This document shows, in pieces, positions 1 to 10,120 of a stretch of 64,000 nucleotides of DNA. This DNA is from Janthinobacterium aquaticum (GTDB lineage Bacteria > Pseudomonadota > Gammaproteobacteria > Burkholderiales > Burkholderiaceae_D): the NCBI RefSeq assembly GCF_009208565.1, contig NZ_WFLK01000001.1, positions 186,001 through 250,000 on the forward strand, given 5' to 3'. A program made the translations under genes and the position numbers. Within the stretch, counting starts at the first letter, position 1; each line of letters opens with the position of its first letter. The notes below the pieces were generated by a model. It had not been told where the DNA came from. It searched no databases and saw nothing but the letters and a program-made list of their open reading frames with translations.

Positions 1-2
1 AC

Positions 3-1079
3 CTGCTGCTGGTCACGCAGCAGTCGGGCGGCCTGCGGCAAAGCTATTACGACGGCGGCCAGCTGCGCTTTTCACGCCAGACGGCGGCCATTGCACTCGA
101 CGGCGTGGCCGTCAATATCGCGCTGGAGACGGAAAAAACGCGCCAGTTCCTGACCAGCACGCGCATGCTCGAACGCGGCGACGTGCTCCATACCGTCATT
201 GTGGCCCCTGGCGAGCAGATCACCAGGCTCGAACTGCTGTGCGACAACGGCGTGGAAGTGGCGTATCACTTTATCGACATGCAGGCGGCCAGCGAACGCG
301 TGGGCCTGCACGCCACGCCGGCGCTGGCCGACCAGCTGCTGCTGACCCTGCTGGGCAGGCAGCCGCCGCCATCCCACTATCCGCCCGGCGCGCTGGCGCG
401 CTATGATCATTTCCGGCGCGCGCGCACGGCGCTGTACGGCGCCAGCGCACTGATCGGCGCCTCGGCGCTGCTGTGGTGCGTCGCCAACCTGCTGGGCGGC
501 TACGACGATGCCGGCGACAGCGCGCGCCTGCAGCAGGAGGCGGCATCCTACCAGCAGCGCTATCGCAACGTCATGGCCGGCCTGCCTCCAGCGCCCGAAA
601 AAACCCGGAACATGAAAGCTGCCGTCATGATGGAACATTTGCTGGCCACCCAGGCGCCCGAGCCGGGCCGGTTGCTGGTCATGCTCAGCAGCGCGCTCGA
701 CCAGGCGCCGCAGGTCAGGCTCAGTTCGCTGCACTGGCATGCCGGCGAAGCGCCGCCGCGCAGCGCCGGCATGCAGCAGGCGCCGCCGTCCCAAGCTGCC
801 GGCAGCGCCATCGACAGCGCGCTGGCCGGCATTCCGGCTGCGCCGCCGCAGGCGCTGCGGGTGGAACTCGATGTCGACATGCCACGCAACGACTATCGCA
901 GCGCGCTGTCGGCCGTCACCGCGTTTGCACAGCGACTGGCGCGCCAGCCGCACATGACGGTCGCGATCGAGGAAGCGCCGCTGGACCTGCGCCCCAGCGT
1001 TCCCCTGGCCGGCAAGAGCGCGCTGGCGGCAGCCGATACGCCGGCGCGCTTCACCGTGCTGCTGGCGTGGCGGCCATGA
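3..1079 (+). CDS. GspL/PilM-PilN-like pilus or secretion assembly protein (5' end outside window)
   Basis: The reading frame is open from the first bases of the window, so the start lies upstream. About 145 visible residues form a soluble domain (an actin-like tail as in PilM/GspL is likely). A single membrane segment follows, encoded near positions 430-495, and then about 190 periplasmic residues with a coiled-coil stretch and an Ala/Pro-rich linker. This cytoplasm-membrane-periplasm layout is that of GspL or a PilM/PilN fusion, which links the assembly ATPase to the inner-membrane platform. The stop overlaps the next start (ATGA at 1076-1079), so the two are translationally coupled. The family call rests on layout and neighbours rather than a diagnostic motif. 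Confidence 0.6.
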   Translation: MLLVTQQSGGLRQSYYDGGQLRFSRQTAAIALDGVAVNIALETEKTRQFLTSTRMLERGDVLHTVIVAPGEQITRLELLCDNGVEVAYHFIDMQAASERVGLHATPALADQLLLTLLGRQPPPSHYPPGALARYDHFRRARTALYGASALIGASALLWCVANLLGGYDDAGDSARLQQEAASYQQRYRNVMAGLPPAPEKTRNMKAAVMMEHLLATQAPEPGRLLVMLSSALDQAPQVRLSSLHWHAGEAPPRSAGMQQAPPSQAAGSAIDSALAGIPAAPPQALRVELDVDMPRNDYRSALSAVTAFAQRLARQPHMTVAIEEAPLDLRPSVPLAGKSALAAADTPARFTVLLAWRP

Positions 1080-1759
1080 GCGCGCCCGGCATGAAAAAGC
1101 CGGCGCCGGCCACGCGCGCGCTGCCGCTGTGGCTGGGCGAACTGCATCTGGTGCGGCGCGCACTGCTGTGCTTTGCCGCCACGCTGATCATCAGCCTGGT
1201 GCTGCTGGGCGTCACCGGCAGCTATCGCCAGCAGCAGGCCCAGCAACTGGAGCAGGCGCAAAGGTCGCGCACGGCGGCGGCCTCGCTGTTCAACCAGGTG
1301 GAAACGGAAAAGCAGGAAATACGCACTTACGGGCCACGCTTTGAAGCGCTGCGCCAGCGCGGCCTGATCGGCGAGGAAAACCGCCTGGCCTGGATCGACG
1401 CCATGCAGCGCAGCCAGGCGCGCCGCAAGTTGCTGCCGCTCAGCTATGAAATCAGCGCCCAGCAGACGCTGAAAGTACCGCTGCCTTTGAGCATGGGCCA
1501 GTATCAGTTGCGCGCCAGTCAAATGCGGCTGCATATGGACTTGCTGCATGAAGGCGATATGTTGGCTTTCCTGAACGACTTGCGCCGCGCCGGCTATATC
1601 GCCGTGCACGATTGCGCGATCCGCCGCAGCAGTGGCGGTGACAGCGGCGGCAGCAGTATTGCCAACGACGCTGCAGCGGCGCCCATGCTGAGCGCCGACT
1701 GCAGCCTGCTGTGGCTGACATTGGGCCAGACGCCCGACGCTGCCGGGGTGCAGCCATGA
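1076..1759 (+). CDS. PilO/GspM-like bitopic assembly-platform protein
   Basis: A 227-residue protein with a short basic cytoplasmic N-terminus, one membrane helix at about residues 25-48, a Gln/Glu-rich coiled coil (about 48-80) and a periplasmic alpha/beta domain ending in a Ser/Gly-rich loop. This is the architecture of PilO/GspM, which dimerises with PilN/GspL in the inner membrane. The ATG overlaps the stop of the preceding gene, and its own stop overlaps the next ATG (1756-1759). It therefore belongs to one tight operon. Sequence identity to named families is weak by eye, so the name is by architecture and order (N, then O, then P). Confidence 0.55.
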   Translation: MSAPGMKKPAPATRALPLWLGELHLVRRALLCFAATLIISLVLLGVTGSYRQQQAQQLEQAQRSRTAAASLFNQVETEKQEIRTYGPRFEALRQRGLIGEENRLAWIDAMQRSQARRKLLPLSYEISAQQTLKVPLPLSMGQYQLRASQMRLHMDLLHEGDMLAFLNDLRRAGYIAVHDCAIRRSSGGDSGGSSIANDAAAAPMLSADCSLLWLTLGQTPDAAGVQP

Positions 1760-2211
1760 GGCGCGGGCTATGTCTGTTGCTGCTGTCTGTCGCCGCGCTG
1801 GCGCAGGCGCAGAACCCGGCGCCGCTGGGCCGGCTGTTTTCCACGCCCGCGCAGCGCGCCGAACTCGACGCCCGGCGCAACGCAGCCGACCAGCCGCAGG
1901 CAATGCTGGCCGCGCCCCCTGCCCCGGCTCCGGCACCGGCTGCGCTACCGCCGCCGGTGGAACTGAACGGACTGGTACAGCGCAGCAGCGGGCGCTCGAC
2001 CGTCTGGCTGAACCAGCAGGCGCAGCAGGAGCCCTATAACCGGCTGGCTCCCGAGCAGGCGCAGCAGGAGCCCTATAACCGGCTGGCTCCCGAGCAGGGC
2101 GGCACGCTGACGCTGCAATTGTCGAACGGCCAGAGCGTGCTGCTCAGGCCCGGCCAGCGCTATGATCCGCTGCGCCGGCAGGTAGTCGAAGCAGCGGGAG
2201 GCCGGCCTTGA
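1756..2211 (+). CDS. PilP/MshK/GspB-like periplasmic protein with a 13-residue tandem duplication
   Basis: A 151-residue protein with a cleavable signal peptide (about residues 1-19, ending Ala-Gln-Ala), a Pro/Ala-rich linker, and a small C-terminal domain. That domain starts with the ELNGLVQR...STVWLN pattern typical of PilP, GspB/C and MshK proteins that contact the secretin. Inside it, a 13-residue block beginning QAQQEPYN occurs twice in a row, encoded by a perfect 39-bp DNA duplication. The start overlaps the preceding stop (ATGA), and the stop TGA overlaps the following ATG. It probably couples the PilN/O-like pair to an outer-membrane secretin encoded elsewhere. Confidence 0.55.
   Translation: MRRGLCLLLLSVAALAQAQNPAPLGRLFSTPAQRAELDARRNAADQPQAMLAAPPAPAPAPAALPPPVELNGLVQRSSGRSTVWLNQQAQQEPYNRLAPEQAQQEPYNRLAPEQGGTLTLQLSNGQSVLLRPGQRYDPLRRQVVEAAGGRP
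2017..2094 (+). repeat. Perfect 39-bp tandem duplication inside the PilP-like gene
   Basis: Positions 2017-2055 and 2056-2094 are identical 39-bp units starting caggcgcagcagg. The repeat keeps the reading frame and adds 13 residues. Zero divergence between the copies points to a recent slippage or recombination event. Confidence 0.95.
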
Positions 2212-2921
2212 TGCGCGCGCGCCAGCAAGGCGCAGCCCTGCTGCTGCTGGTGGCGGTGCTGGGACTGGGTGTGGCATCGCTGCTGATCAACGCCTTTGGC
2301 CGCAATACGGCCGAGGCCGTGCGCCAGCAGCGCACGCTGTCGACACTGGCGCAGGCGCGCGAAGCACTGCTCGGTTTTGCCGCCAGCAACGGCCGCCTGC
2401 CGCGCCCAGCTGCCTCGGCGCTGGACGGGCGCGAACGCCTTGATGACTGCCTCGACGACGCCCAGTGCAGCGGCTTTGTGCCGTGGGTGGCGCTGGGCGT
2501 GGCCGGCAGCGACGGCTGGGGGCGGCTGCTGCGCTACAGCGTGACGCCGGAGATGACACGCGCGCCGATCGTCTCGTTCTCGGCGGTGGCCAACCGCACG
2601 GTCAGCACGCGCGGCGCCGATGGGGCGCTGCGGTTCCTGGCCGGCCAGGCGGAATGCGATGTCAGCGTGCAGTGCCTGCCGCTGGTACTGTTTTCGCAAG
2701 GCGGCGCCAACTTTGGCACGGCCGCCAGCGGCGTGCGCCAGCCCAATCTGGCGCGCGGCAACCTCGACGAAGCCCACAACGACAGCGCCAGCCGCACCTT
2801 TGTCAGCCGCCCCGCCACCGCCAACGATCAGACTGCCGGCGGTGCGTTTGACGATATGCTGGCGTGGATTACCCTGCCGACTTTGTATCAACGCATGCGC
2901 GCTGCGCGCACCTTGCCATGA
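2211..2921 (+). CDS. Pseudopilin-like protein without Glu5 (PilX/GspK-like N-terminus)
   Basis: A 236-residue protein. A short basic leader (MRARQQG) is followed by a hydrophobic helix starting AALLLLVAV. This looks like a prepilin-peptidase leader, but the usual Glu at mature position 5 is missing, as in PilX and GspK. The body carries an NGRLPRPA block and a PWVALGV...GWGRLLRYSVTP block that recur in the next gene, so the two are paralogues. I chose the ATG at 2211, which overlaps the preceding TGA; a TTG lies one codon upstream. It is likely a minor pseudopilin priming or capping a pilus-like fibre. Confidence 0.55.
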   Translation: MRARQQGAALLLLVAVLGLGVASLLINAFGRNTAEAVRQQRTLSTLAQAREALLGFAASNGRLPRPAASALDGRERLDDCLDDAQCSGFVPWVALGVAGSDGWGRLLRYSVTPEMTRAPIVSFSAVANRTVSTRGADGALRFLAGQAECDVSVQCLPLVLFSQGGANFGTAASGVRQPNLARGNLDEAHNDSASRTFVSRPATANDQTAGGAFDDMLAWITLPTLYQRMRAARTLP

Positions 2922-3625
2922 CTTATTTATCACGCCGCCAGCGCGGTTTTTCACTAATCGAAATCGCCATCGTGCTGGTGGTGGTGGGCCTCATGATCGG
3001 CGGCCTGGTCACGCCGCTGTCGGTGCAACTGGAGCAGCGCAAGGTGGCCGACACGCAAAAAGCGCTCGATGAAGCCAAAGAAGCGCTGACCGGCTTTGCG
3101 CTGCGCTACGGCTATCTGCCCTGCCCTGCCATCTCGGCCTTGAACGGCCTGGAAGACCGGCAGGGATCGCGCTGCCGCGGCGAAAAGCGCAGCGGCATCC
3201 TGCCGTGGACCACGCTGGGGCTGCGCAAGAGCGACAGCTGGAACAATCTGTTTCGCTACAGCGTCACGCCGGCGTTTGCCGACAGCGAACAGCTGTTTGC
3301 CCTCAGCACGCCGCGCGATATCAGCATCGTCACGCGCAACGGCGGCGCGCTGGTACAGGCAACCGGGCTGAACGATATTCCGGCCATGATCATGTCGCAC
3401 GGCAAGAACGGCTACGGCGCCTTCAGCGAACAGGGCCAGCGCCAGCAAAGTGTGCAGGCCAATAACGTGGACGAGCGCAGCAATGCTGTCAGCGAGACGA
3501 TCTTTATCAGCCGCCCCGCAAGCGGCCCGGCCCAGCCCGGCGGCCAATTCGATGATATCGTGACCTGGATCGTTCCTGGCATTCTGTTCAACAGGATGGT
3601 CGTGGCGCAAAGGCTGCCGCGCTGA
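2918..3625 (+). CDS. Type IV pilin-like/pseudopilin protein
   Basis: A 235-residue protein with a textbook class III leader: basic residues, then G-FSLIE with Glu5, then a long hydrophobic helix. The periplasmic part has a GYLPCPA block, an RSGILPWTTLGL...WNNLFRYSVTP block and an FDDIVTW block near the C-terminus. These match the preceding gene, so the pair arose by duplication. The ATG at 2918 overlaps the upstream TGA, and the TGA at 3623-3625 shares its A with the next ATG. It should be processed by PilD-type prepilin peptidase and assembled in the inner membrane. Confidence 0.75.
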   Translation: MTYLSRRQRGFSLIEIAIVLVVVGLMIGGLVTPLSVQLEQRKVADTQKALDEAKEALTGFALRYGYLPCPAISALNGLEDRQGSRCRGEKRSGILPWTTLGLRKSDSWNNLFRYSVTPAFADSEQLFALSTPRDISIVTRNGGALVQATGLNDIPAMIMSHGKNGYGAFSEQGQRQQSVQANNVDERSNAVSETIFISRPASGPAQPGGQFDDIVTWIVPGILFNRMVVAQRLPR

Positions 3626-4395
3626 TGGCCGCGCCGCTGCTGCTGATCGCGCGCTACACCGTCAAGGAGGCGCTGCGCGGCAAGTTTTTATGGCTGTGCC
3701 TGCTGGCCGTGTGCACGGCGCTGGGCCTGTCCGCGCTGCTCGGACAACTGGCGCTCACTGAAAGCGCCGCCACCGAAGCGGCGCTGGTCGCCGCCTCGCT
3801 GCGCCTGGCCGGCGTGTTTCTGCTGATGGCCTTTGTGGTGACCAGCATGGCGCGCGAGGCGGCCGACAAGGGCCTGGAACTGGTGCTGGCCCTGCCGCTG
3901 CCGCGCGCGGCCTATCTGCTAGGCAAGCTGGCCGGCTTTGCCGCCCTGGCAGCACTGCCGGCCATCCTGTTCGGCGCCCTGACGCTGCTGTGGGCGGCAC
4001 CGCTGCAAAGCCTGTTATGGAGCCTGTCGCTGCTGGCCGAACTGTGGATCGTCGCCACCTTCAGCCTGCTATGCGCTGCCAGCTTGCACAATGCACTGCC
4101 GGCGCTGGCCGCCAGCGCCGGCTTTTACCTGCTGGCGCGCGTGATCGACAGCCTGCAACTGCTGGCCCATGGTAGCCACGGTGCGGGCGGCGCTGTGCAA
4201 CGGGCGCTGGCGGCCGGTATCGATATGCTGGCGCTGCTGCTGCCGCGGCTCGACCTGTTTGCCCGCAGCGACTGGCTGCTGTACGCCAGCGGCAACTGGC
4301 CGGCGCTGGCAGCGCTGGCCGCGCAAACGGCGATTTATGTGGCGCTACTGGCGGCGGCCGCACTGTGCGACTTTTACCGCCGGAGTGTGCCGTGA
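3625..4395 (+). CDS. ABC-2-type transporter permease embedded in the pilin operon
   Basis: A 256-residue, very hydrophobic protein with about six membrane helices. A cytoplasmic amphipathic start (ARYTVKEALRGKF) and a loop with REAADKGLELVLALPLPR are typical of ABC-2/NatB-type permeases. No ATP-binding partner is visible, so it is expected upstream of the window or elsewhere. It is coupled to the pseudopilin gene by a TGATG overlap, so it is co-translated with pilus parts, which is not the canonical T2SS or T4P composition. The substrate is unknown. Confidence 0.65.
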   Translation: MAAPLLLIARYTVKEALRGKFLWLCLLAVCTALGLSALLGQLALTESAATEAALVAASLRLAGVFLLMAFVVTSMAREAADKGLELVLALPLPRAAYLLGKLAGFAALAALPAILFGALTLLWAAPLQSLLWSLSLLAELWIVATFSLLCAASLHNALPALAASAGFYLLARVIDSLQLLAHGSHGAGGAVQRALAAGIDMLALLLPRLDLFARSDWLLYASGNWPALAALAAQTAIYVALLAAAALCDFYRRSVP

Positions 4396-5123
4396 GTGCA
4401 GGCCTGCGTCCGCTGGCGGCCGTGCCGCGCCTGCTGTGGCTGGTGCTGGGCCTGTGCCTGCTGTTGCAAGTGCTGTGGCGGCAGGAACAGCGCAGCGCGC
4501 CGCCGCAGGCACAGGCGCTGCCGCCAGCGCCCAGCGTGGCTGGCGCGCGCCTGGCCAGCCTGGGTGAACCGCTGGCCATGGCGCGCGGCCTGCTGCTGCA
4601 CCTGCAGGCGTTCGACGACCAGCCTGGCATCAGCCTGCCATGGCGCGCGCTCGATTACGAACGCCTGGCCGGCTGGCTGGAAACGGCGCAGGCGCTCGAT
4701 CCGCGCAGCCAGTACGCGCTGGTGGCCGCCGGCAGCGTCTATGCCGGCGTGGCCGATCCGGCGCGTGTGCGGCGCATGCTGCGTTTTGTCGCCGACAGCT
4801 TTGCGGCCGATCCGCAACGGCGCTGGCCGGCCATGGCGCAAGCGACGCTGACTGCCCGCCACCAGCTGCATGACCTGGCGCTGGCACGCCGCTATGCGCG
4901 CGAATTGCGCCTGCATGCAAGCGGCCCGGGCGTGCCGGCCTGGGTGCGGCAGATGGATGCGTTTATCCTGGAAGACATGGACCAGCTCGATAGCGCCCGG
5001 CTGGTGCTGGGCGGCCTGATCGACAGCGGCCAGATTACCGATCCGAACGAACTGGCGTTTATGGCGCGCCGGCTCGACGCGCTGGCAGCCAAAAAGACAC
5101 AGGCAGCCAGGCCGGCGCCCTGA
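4392..5123 (+). CDS. Membrane-anchored helical (TPR-like) protein of unknown function
   Basis: A 243-residue protein. The GTG at 4392 overlaps the permease stop and gives a start directly before a single membrane helix (about residues 9-30). The rest is periplasmic or cytosolic alpha-helical repeats rich in Ala, Leu and Arg (for example WLETAQALDPRSQYALVAAGS), which resembles TPR solenoids. I do not recognise a family. Its tight coupling to the ABC-2 permease suggests they act together. A hairpin overlaps the stop codon and may end this transcription unit. Confidence 0.5.
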   Translation: MSAGLRPLAAVPRLLWLVLGLCLLLQVLWRQEQRSAPPQAQALPPAPSVAGARLASLGEPLAMARGLLLHLQAFDDQPGISLPWRALDYERLAGWLETAQALDPRSQYALVAAGSVYAGVADPARVRRMLRFVADSFAADPQRRWPAMAQATLTARHQLHDLALARRYARELRLHASGPGVPAWVRQMDAFILEDMDQLDSARLVLGGLIDSGQITDPNELAFMARRLDALAAKKTQAARPAP

Positions 5124-5132
5124 GGCGCCGGC
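5111..5132 (+). terminator. Hairpin with the stop codon in its loop
   Basis: A perfect 9-bp inverted repeat GCCGGCGCC / GGCGCCGGC with a 4-nt loop that contains the TGA of the preceding gene. There is no clear U-tract after it (aattacag), so it is either a weak terminator or an mRNA-stabilising or attenuating hairpin before the pilin gene at 5175. Confidence 0.45.
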
Positions 5133-5174
5133 AATTACAGTAAACTATCACCACCGCAACTCAAGGAATATCTT

Positions 5175-5747
5175 ATGCCGCCTCGCCCGCAACACGGTTT
5201 TACGCTGGTTGAAATTGCCATCGTGCTGGTCATTATCGGCCTGCTGCTGGGTGGCGTGCTCAAGGGCCAGGGCCTGATCGACAGCGCCAAGGTCAAGAAC
5301 ATTATCCAGCAAAGCAATTCGCTGACCGCTGCCGTCAACGCCTACCAGGACAAATTTCGCGCCCTGCCCGGCGACGATCTGCAGGGCACGCTGCATGTGC
5401 CCAATTCGGCCGGCAACGGCAATGGCGACGGCCAGATCGGCGACGGCCAGCCGCGCGAATTCACGCTGGCGCCGCAGCATCTGGCGCTGGGCGGCTTTAT
5501 TACCGGCTCCTACAACGGCACCAGCCAGTTCATGACCAGCGCCCAGGGCGGCGCCGTGTATCTGTACAACGATGAAGTGGCGGGACGCGCCGGCAACGGC
5601 ATCCGCTTCGACAACCTGCCCGAAAGCTATGCCGAGCAACTCGACAGCAAGCTCGATGACGGCGTGGCCACCACCGGCTCGATCCGTGCGACCCAGCCCT
5701 ATGGCAACACCGGTTCGATTATTGCGCGCACGGCCGTGTTCTTCTGA
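5175..5747 (+). CDS. Type IV pilin-like major or minor pilin
   Basis: A 190-residue protein with a leader MPPRPQHG-FTLVE (Glu5 present) and a long hydrophobic helix. An AYQDKFRALPGDD block follows, which is common in betaproteobacterial prepilin-like proteins, and then a Gly/Asn-rich domain. An AAGGA ribosome site lies 8 bases before the ATG. It is separated from the operon upstream by 51 bases and a hairpin, so it may be expressed at a different level, as expected for the major subunit of the fibre. Confidence 0.75.
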   Translation: MPPRPQHGFTLVEIAIVLVIIGLLLGGVLKGQGLIDSAKVKNIIQQSNSLTAAVNAYQDKFRALPGDDLQGTLHVPNSAGNGNGDGQIGDGQPREFTLAPQHLALGGFITGSYNGTSQFMTSAQGGAVYLYNDEVAGRAGNGIRFDNLPESYAEQLDSKLDDGVATTGSIRATQPYGNTGSIIARTAVFF

Positions 5748-5861
5748 TGTCGATGATAGCTTAGGCAAAATCCTACAAAGTACTGCGCGTACTTCTGATG
5801 CCATTGCTTTACTGTGGAGCTATGATGATTTTCACCTAATCATTGTTTACAGGAGCACATC

Positions 5862-6365
5862 ATGCCAGCCAATACTCAAGCAGCCAGCACAGCAGCCAAG
5901 CGCAAGCGCACCGAGACCGCCAATGATGCGGTCGCCCTGCTAAAAGCCGACCACGCCGAAGTCAAAGCCATGTTCGAGCAGTACGAAGGCCTGGGCAAGC
6001 GCGCCCTGAAAGCGAAAAAAACCCTGGCCACCAAAATCTGCCATGAGCTGATCAAGCACACCACGGCCGAAGAAGAAATCTTCTACCCTGCCGTGCGCGC
6101 CGACGCCGAGGACAGCGAAGACCTGGTCGATGAAGCCACGGTGGAACATGCGTCGGCCAAGGACCTGATCGCGCAAATCCTGTCCATGGAGCCGGGCGAC
6201 GACCTGTACGACGCCAAAGTGACCGTGTTGTCGGAACAGATCGAGCACCACGTCAAGGAAGAAGAACAGGAAATGTTCCCGAAAGCGCGCGCCAGCGATC
6301 TGGACCTGGTGGCCATGGCAGTAGCCATTGCCGAGCGCAAGAAGCAGGTTGTGCTGCCCGGTTGA
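5862..6365 (+). CDS. Hemerythrin HHE-domain protein
   Basis: A 167-residue soluble protein made of a Lys-rich N-terminal tail and a four-helix HHE domain. Iron ligands appear in LLKADHAEVK, CHELIKHTTAEEEIFYP, VEHASAKDL and EHHVKEEEQEMFP, in the order expected for a diiron hemerythrin-like centre. Such proteins bind O2 or NO or buffer iron and oxidants. It has a good AGGAG ribosome site 8 bases upstream and stands alone between the pilin gene and a convergent kinase gene. It ends just before a strong hairpin. Confidence 0.85.
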   Translation: MPANTQAASTAAKRKRTETANDAVALLKADHAEVKAMFEQYEGLGKRALKAKKTLATKICHELIKHTTAEEEIFYPAVRADAEDSEDLVDEATVEHASAKDLIAQILSMEPGDDLYDAKVTVLSEQIEHHVKEEEQEMFPKARASDLDLVAMAVAIAERKKQVVLPG

Positions 6366-6376
6366 ATGCGTGGACG

Positions 6377-6419
6377 GTGGGTCGGATTACGGCCCCTTTG
6401 GGGCCGTAATCCGACCCAC
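6377..6419. repeat. REP-type hairpin between convergent genes
   Basis: A perfect 20-bp inverted repeat (arm GTGGGTCGGATTACGGCCCC) with a 3-nt loop. It is the shortest member of the REP family also seen at 18360, 28396, 31975 and 61310. It lies between the hemerythrin gene and the convergent histidine kinase gene and can act as a bidirectional terminator. Confidence 0.85.
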
Positions 6420-6426
6420 GCATCAA

Positions 6427-8457
<2,031 letters not shown>

Positions 8458-8484
8458 TCTAGCATCGCCCACCAACTGCCAGCG

Positions 8485-8967
8485 CTACGGATAACAGCGC
8501 ATCAGAAACTCGGCCACGCACACCGGTTTGCTGTCGCCTTCGCGCTCGACGGTCACGGCCCAGGTCACCTGCGCACCTGCCGGCGCATCATCGACCGCCA
8601 CGATATCGAGCCGCGCACGCAGCCGGCTGCCGACCGGCACCGGGGCCGGAAAACGCACCTTGTTCAGGCCATAATTGACGGCCATGCGGATACCGGCCAG
8701 GTGCAGCGCACTGCCCAACATGGCCGGCAGCAGCGACAGCGTCAGAAAGCCATGCGCTACCGTGGCGCCGAACGGCGACTCGCGTTCGCTGCGTTCGGCG
8801 TCGACATGGATCCATTGATGGTCTTCGGTGGCATCGGCAAAGGTATCGACGCGCTGCTGGGTGATATCGAACCAGCGCGACAGCGCCACATGCTGACCAG
8901 TCAGCTGCCGCAAGCCGGCCACGCCGGCGATCTCGCGCACGGCGAGCACGATGGCATCGTCGCTCAT
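8485..8967 (-). CDS. MaoC-like (R)-enoyl-CoA hydratase
   Basis: A 160-residue single hot-dog-fold protein. The hydratase motif is present: Asp49 and His54 in ATEDHQWIHVD, followed by PFGATVAHGFLTLSLLP. It should add water to a trans-2-enoyl-CoA, the step after an acyl-CoA dehydrogenase. It overlaps the upstream dehydrogenase gene by 4 bases (ATGA), supporting a shared operon and pathway. Confidence 0.88.
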   Translation of the reverse strand: MSDDAIVLAVREIAGVAGLRQLTGQHVALSRWFDITQQRVDTFADATEDHQWIHVDAERSERESPFGATVAHGFLTLSLLPAMLGSALHLAGIRMAVNYGLNKVRFPAPVPVGSRLRARLDIVAVDDAPAGAQVTWAVTVEREGDSKPVCVAEFLMRCYP

Positions 8968-10109
8968 GCGCCCTCCGCCGGCAGAAAGCCTGGCTGGGCG
9001 ACAAAGCGCTCCAGATGGTGCTGCGCGTCGCCCAGGGTCAGCGCAATCATTGACAGGCGCTTGAAATGGTGAGACGCGGGCAGTTCATCGGTCACGCCCA
9101 TGCCGCCGTGCAGCTGCACCGCCTGCTGGCCGACAAAAGTGGCGGCCTGGCTGACGCGCGCCTTGGCGGCCGAAACGGCGCGCCGCCGCTCCTGCGCCTC
9201 TGCGCTGTCGGCCTGTGCGACAGCGAGCATCGCCATCGAACGCGCCTGCTCCAGGTGGATAAACACGTCGGCCATGCGGTGCTGCAGCGCCTGGAACTGG
9301 CCGATCGGTGCGCCGAACTGCTGGCGCGTTTTCAGATAATCGAGCGTGGCTTCGAACAGCGCCTCCATGGCGCCCACCGCTTCGGCGCACAACAAGGCAG
9401 TGGCGTAATCGGCGGCGGCGTCGAGCAGCGGCCAGCCCTGCCCCGCCTGCCCGATCAGCGCCTCGCCGCCCAGCACCACCTGCACCAGCGTGACAGTGGC
9501 GGCGCGCTGGCCGTCGATGGTGCGATAGTCGCGCAGCGTGACGCCCGGCGCGTCGGTCGGCACCAGGAACAGCGAAATGCCATCCTGGTCATACTGGCCG
9601 CCGCCGCTGCGCGCCGAGACGATCAAGGCACCGGCCTGGGCGCCATGCAGCACCACGGTTTTTTCGCCGTCGAGCACGAAGCCTTCGCCATTGGCAACAG
9701 CGGTGGTCACGATATCGTGCAAGTCGTGGCGCGCCTGGCGTTCGCCCAGTGCGCAGGCCAGGCGCAGGCTGCCCTGCGCCACCTGTTCGAGCTGCGACAA
9801 GTGACGCCCGCCCAGCGCCAGGAAACGCGCGCCCCAGATGGTGGCGAAATACGGCTCGACCAGCAGCGCGCGGCCCAGCGCCTGCATCACCGGCAGCAGG
9901 TCGGCCGCCGTACCATCGAAGCCGCCCGCCTCGCCCGGCAGCGGCAAGGCGGTCAGGCCCAGTTCGACCAGGCCGTCCCAGGCCTCGTGCGACACGCCGC
10001 TATCGGAATGCACGATGGCGCGGCGGCGCTCGAATGCATACTCCTTGTCGAGCCAGCGCCGCAGCGCGTCGGCCAGTTGCTGCTGGTCCTGATTGAGGGT
10101 GAAGTCCAT
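8964..10109 (-). CDS. Acyl-CoA dehydrogenase, small-subunit type (PimD-like)
   Basis: A 381-residue flavoprotein with the acyl-CoA dehydrogenase N-terminal, middle and C-terminal domains; late motifs include KTRQQFGAPIGQFQALQHRMAD and QLHGGMGVTDE. It is paired with a second dehydrogenase gene 11 bases upstream. Adjacent large/small pairs like this are known as heteromeric enzymes, for example pimeloyl-CoA dehydrogenase or bacterial steroid FadE enzymes. It likely oxidises an unusual (dicarboxylic, branched or ring-derived) acyl-CoA together with that partner. The substrate cannot be read from the sequence. Confidence 0.8.
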   Translation of the reverse strand: MDFTLNQDQQQLADALRRWLDKEYAFERRRAIVHSDSGVSHEAWDGLVELGLTALPLPGEAGGFDGTAADLLPVMQALGRALLVEPYFATIWGARFLALGGRHLSQLEQVAQGSLRLACALGERQARHDLHDIVTTAVANGEGFVLDGEKTVVLHGAQAGALIVSARSGGGQYDQDGISLFLVPTDAPGVTLRDYRTIDGQRAATVTLVQVVLGGEALIGQAGQGWPLLDAAADYATALLCAEAVGAMEALFEATLDYLKTRQQFGAPIGQFQALQHRMADVFIHLEQARSMAMLAVAQADSAEAQERRRAVSAAKARVSQAATFVGQQAVQLHGGMGVTDELPASHHFKRLSMIALTLGDAQHHLERFVAQPGFLPAEGA

Positions 10110-10120
10110 GCTGTATCTCC

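Noticed and set aside
2208-2210. TTG start one codon before the pseudopilin ATG
   Set aside because: The ATG at 2211 gives the same protein and overlaps the upstream stop; nothing favours the TTG.
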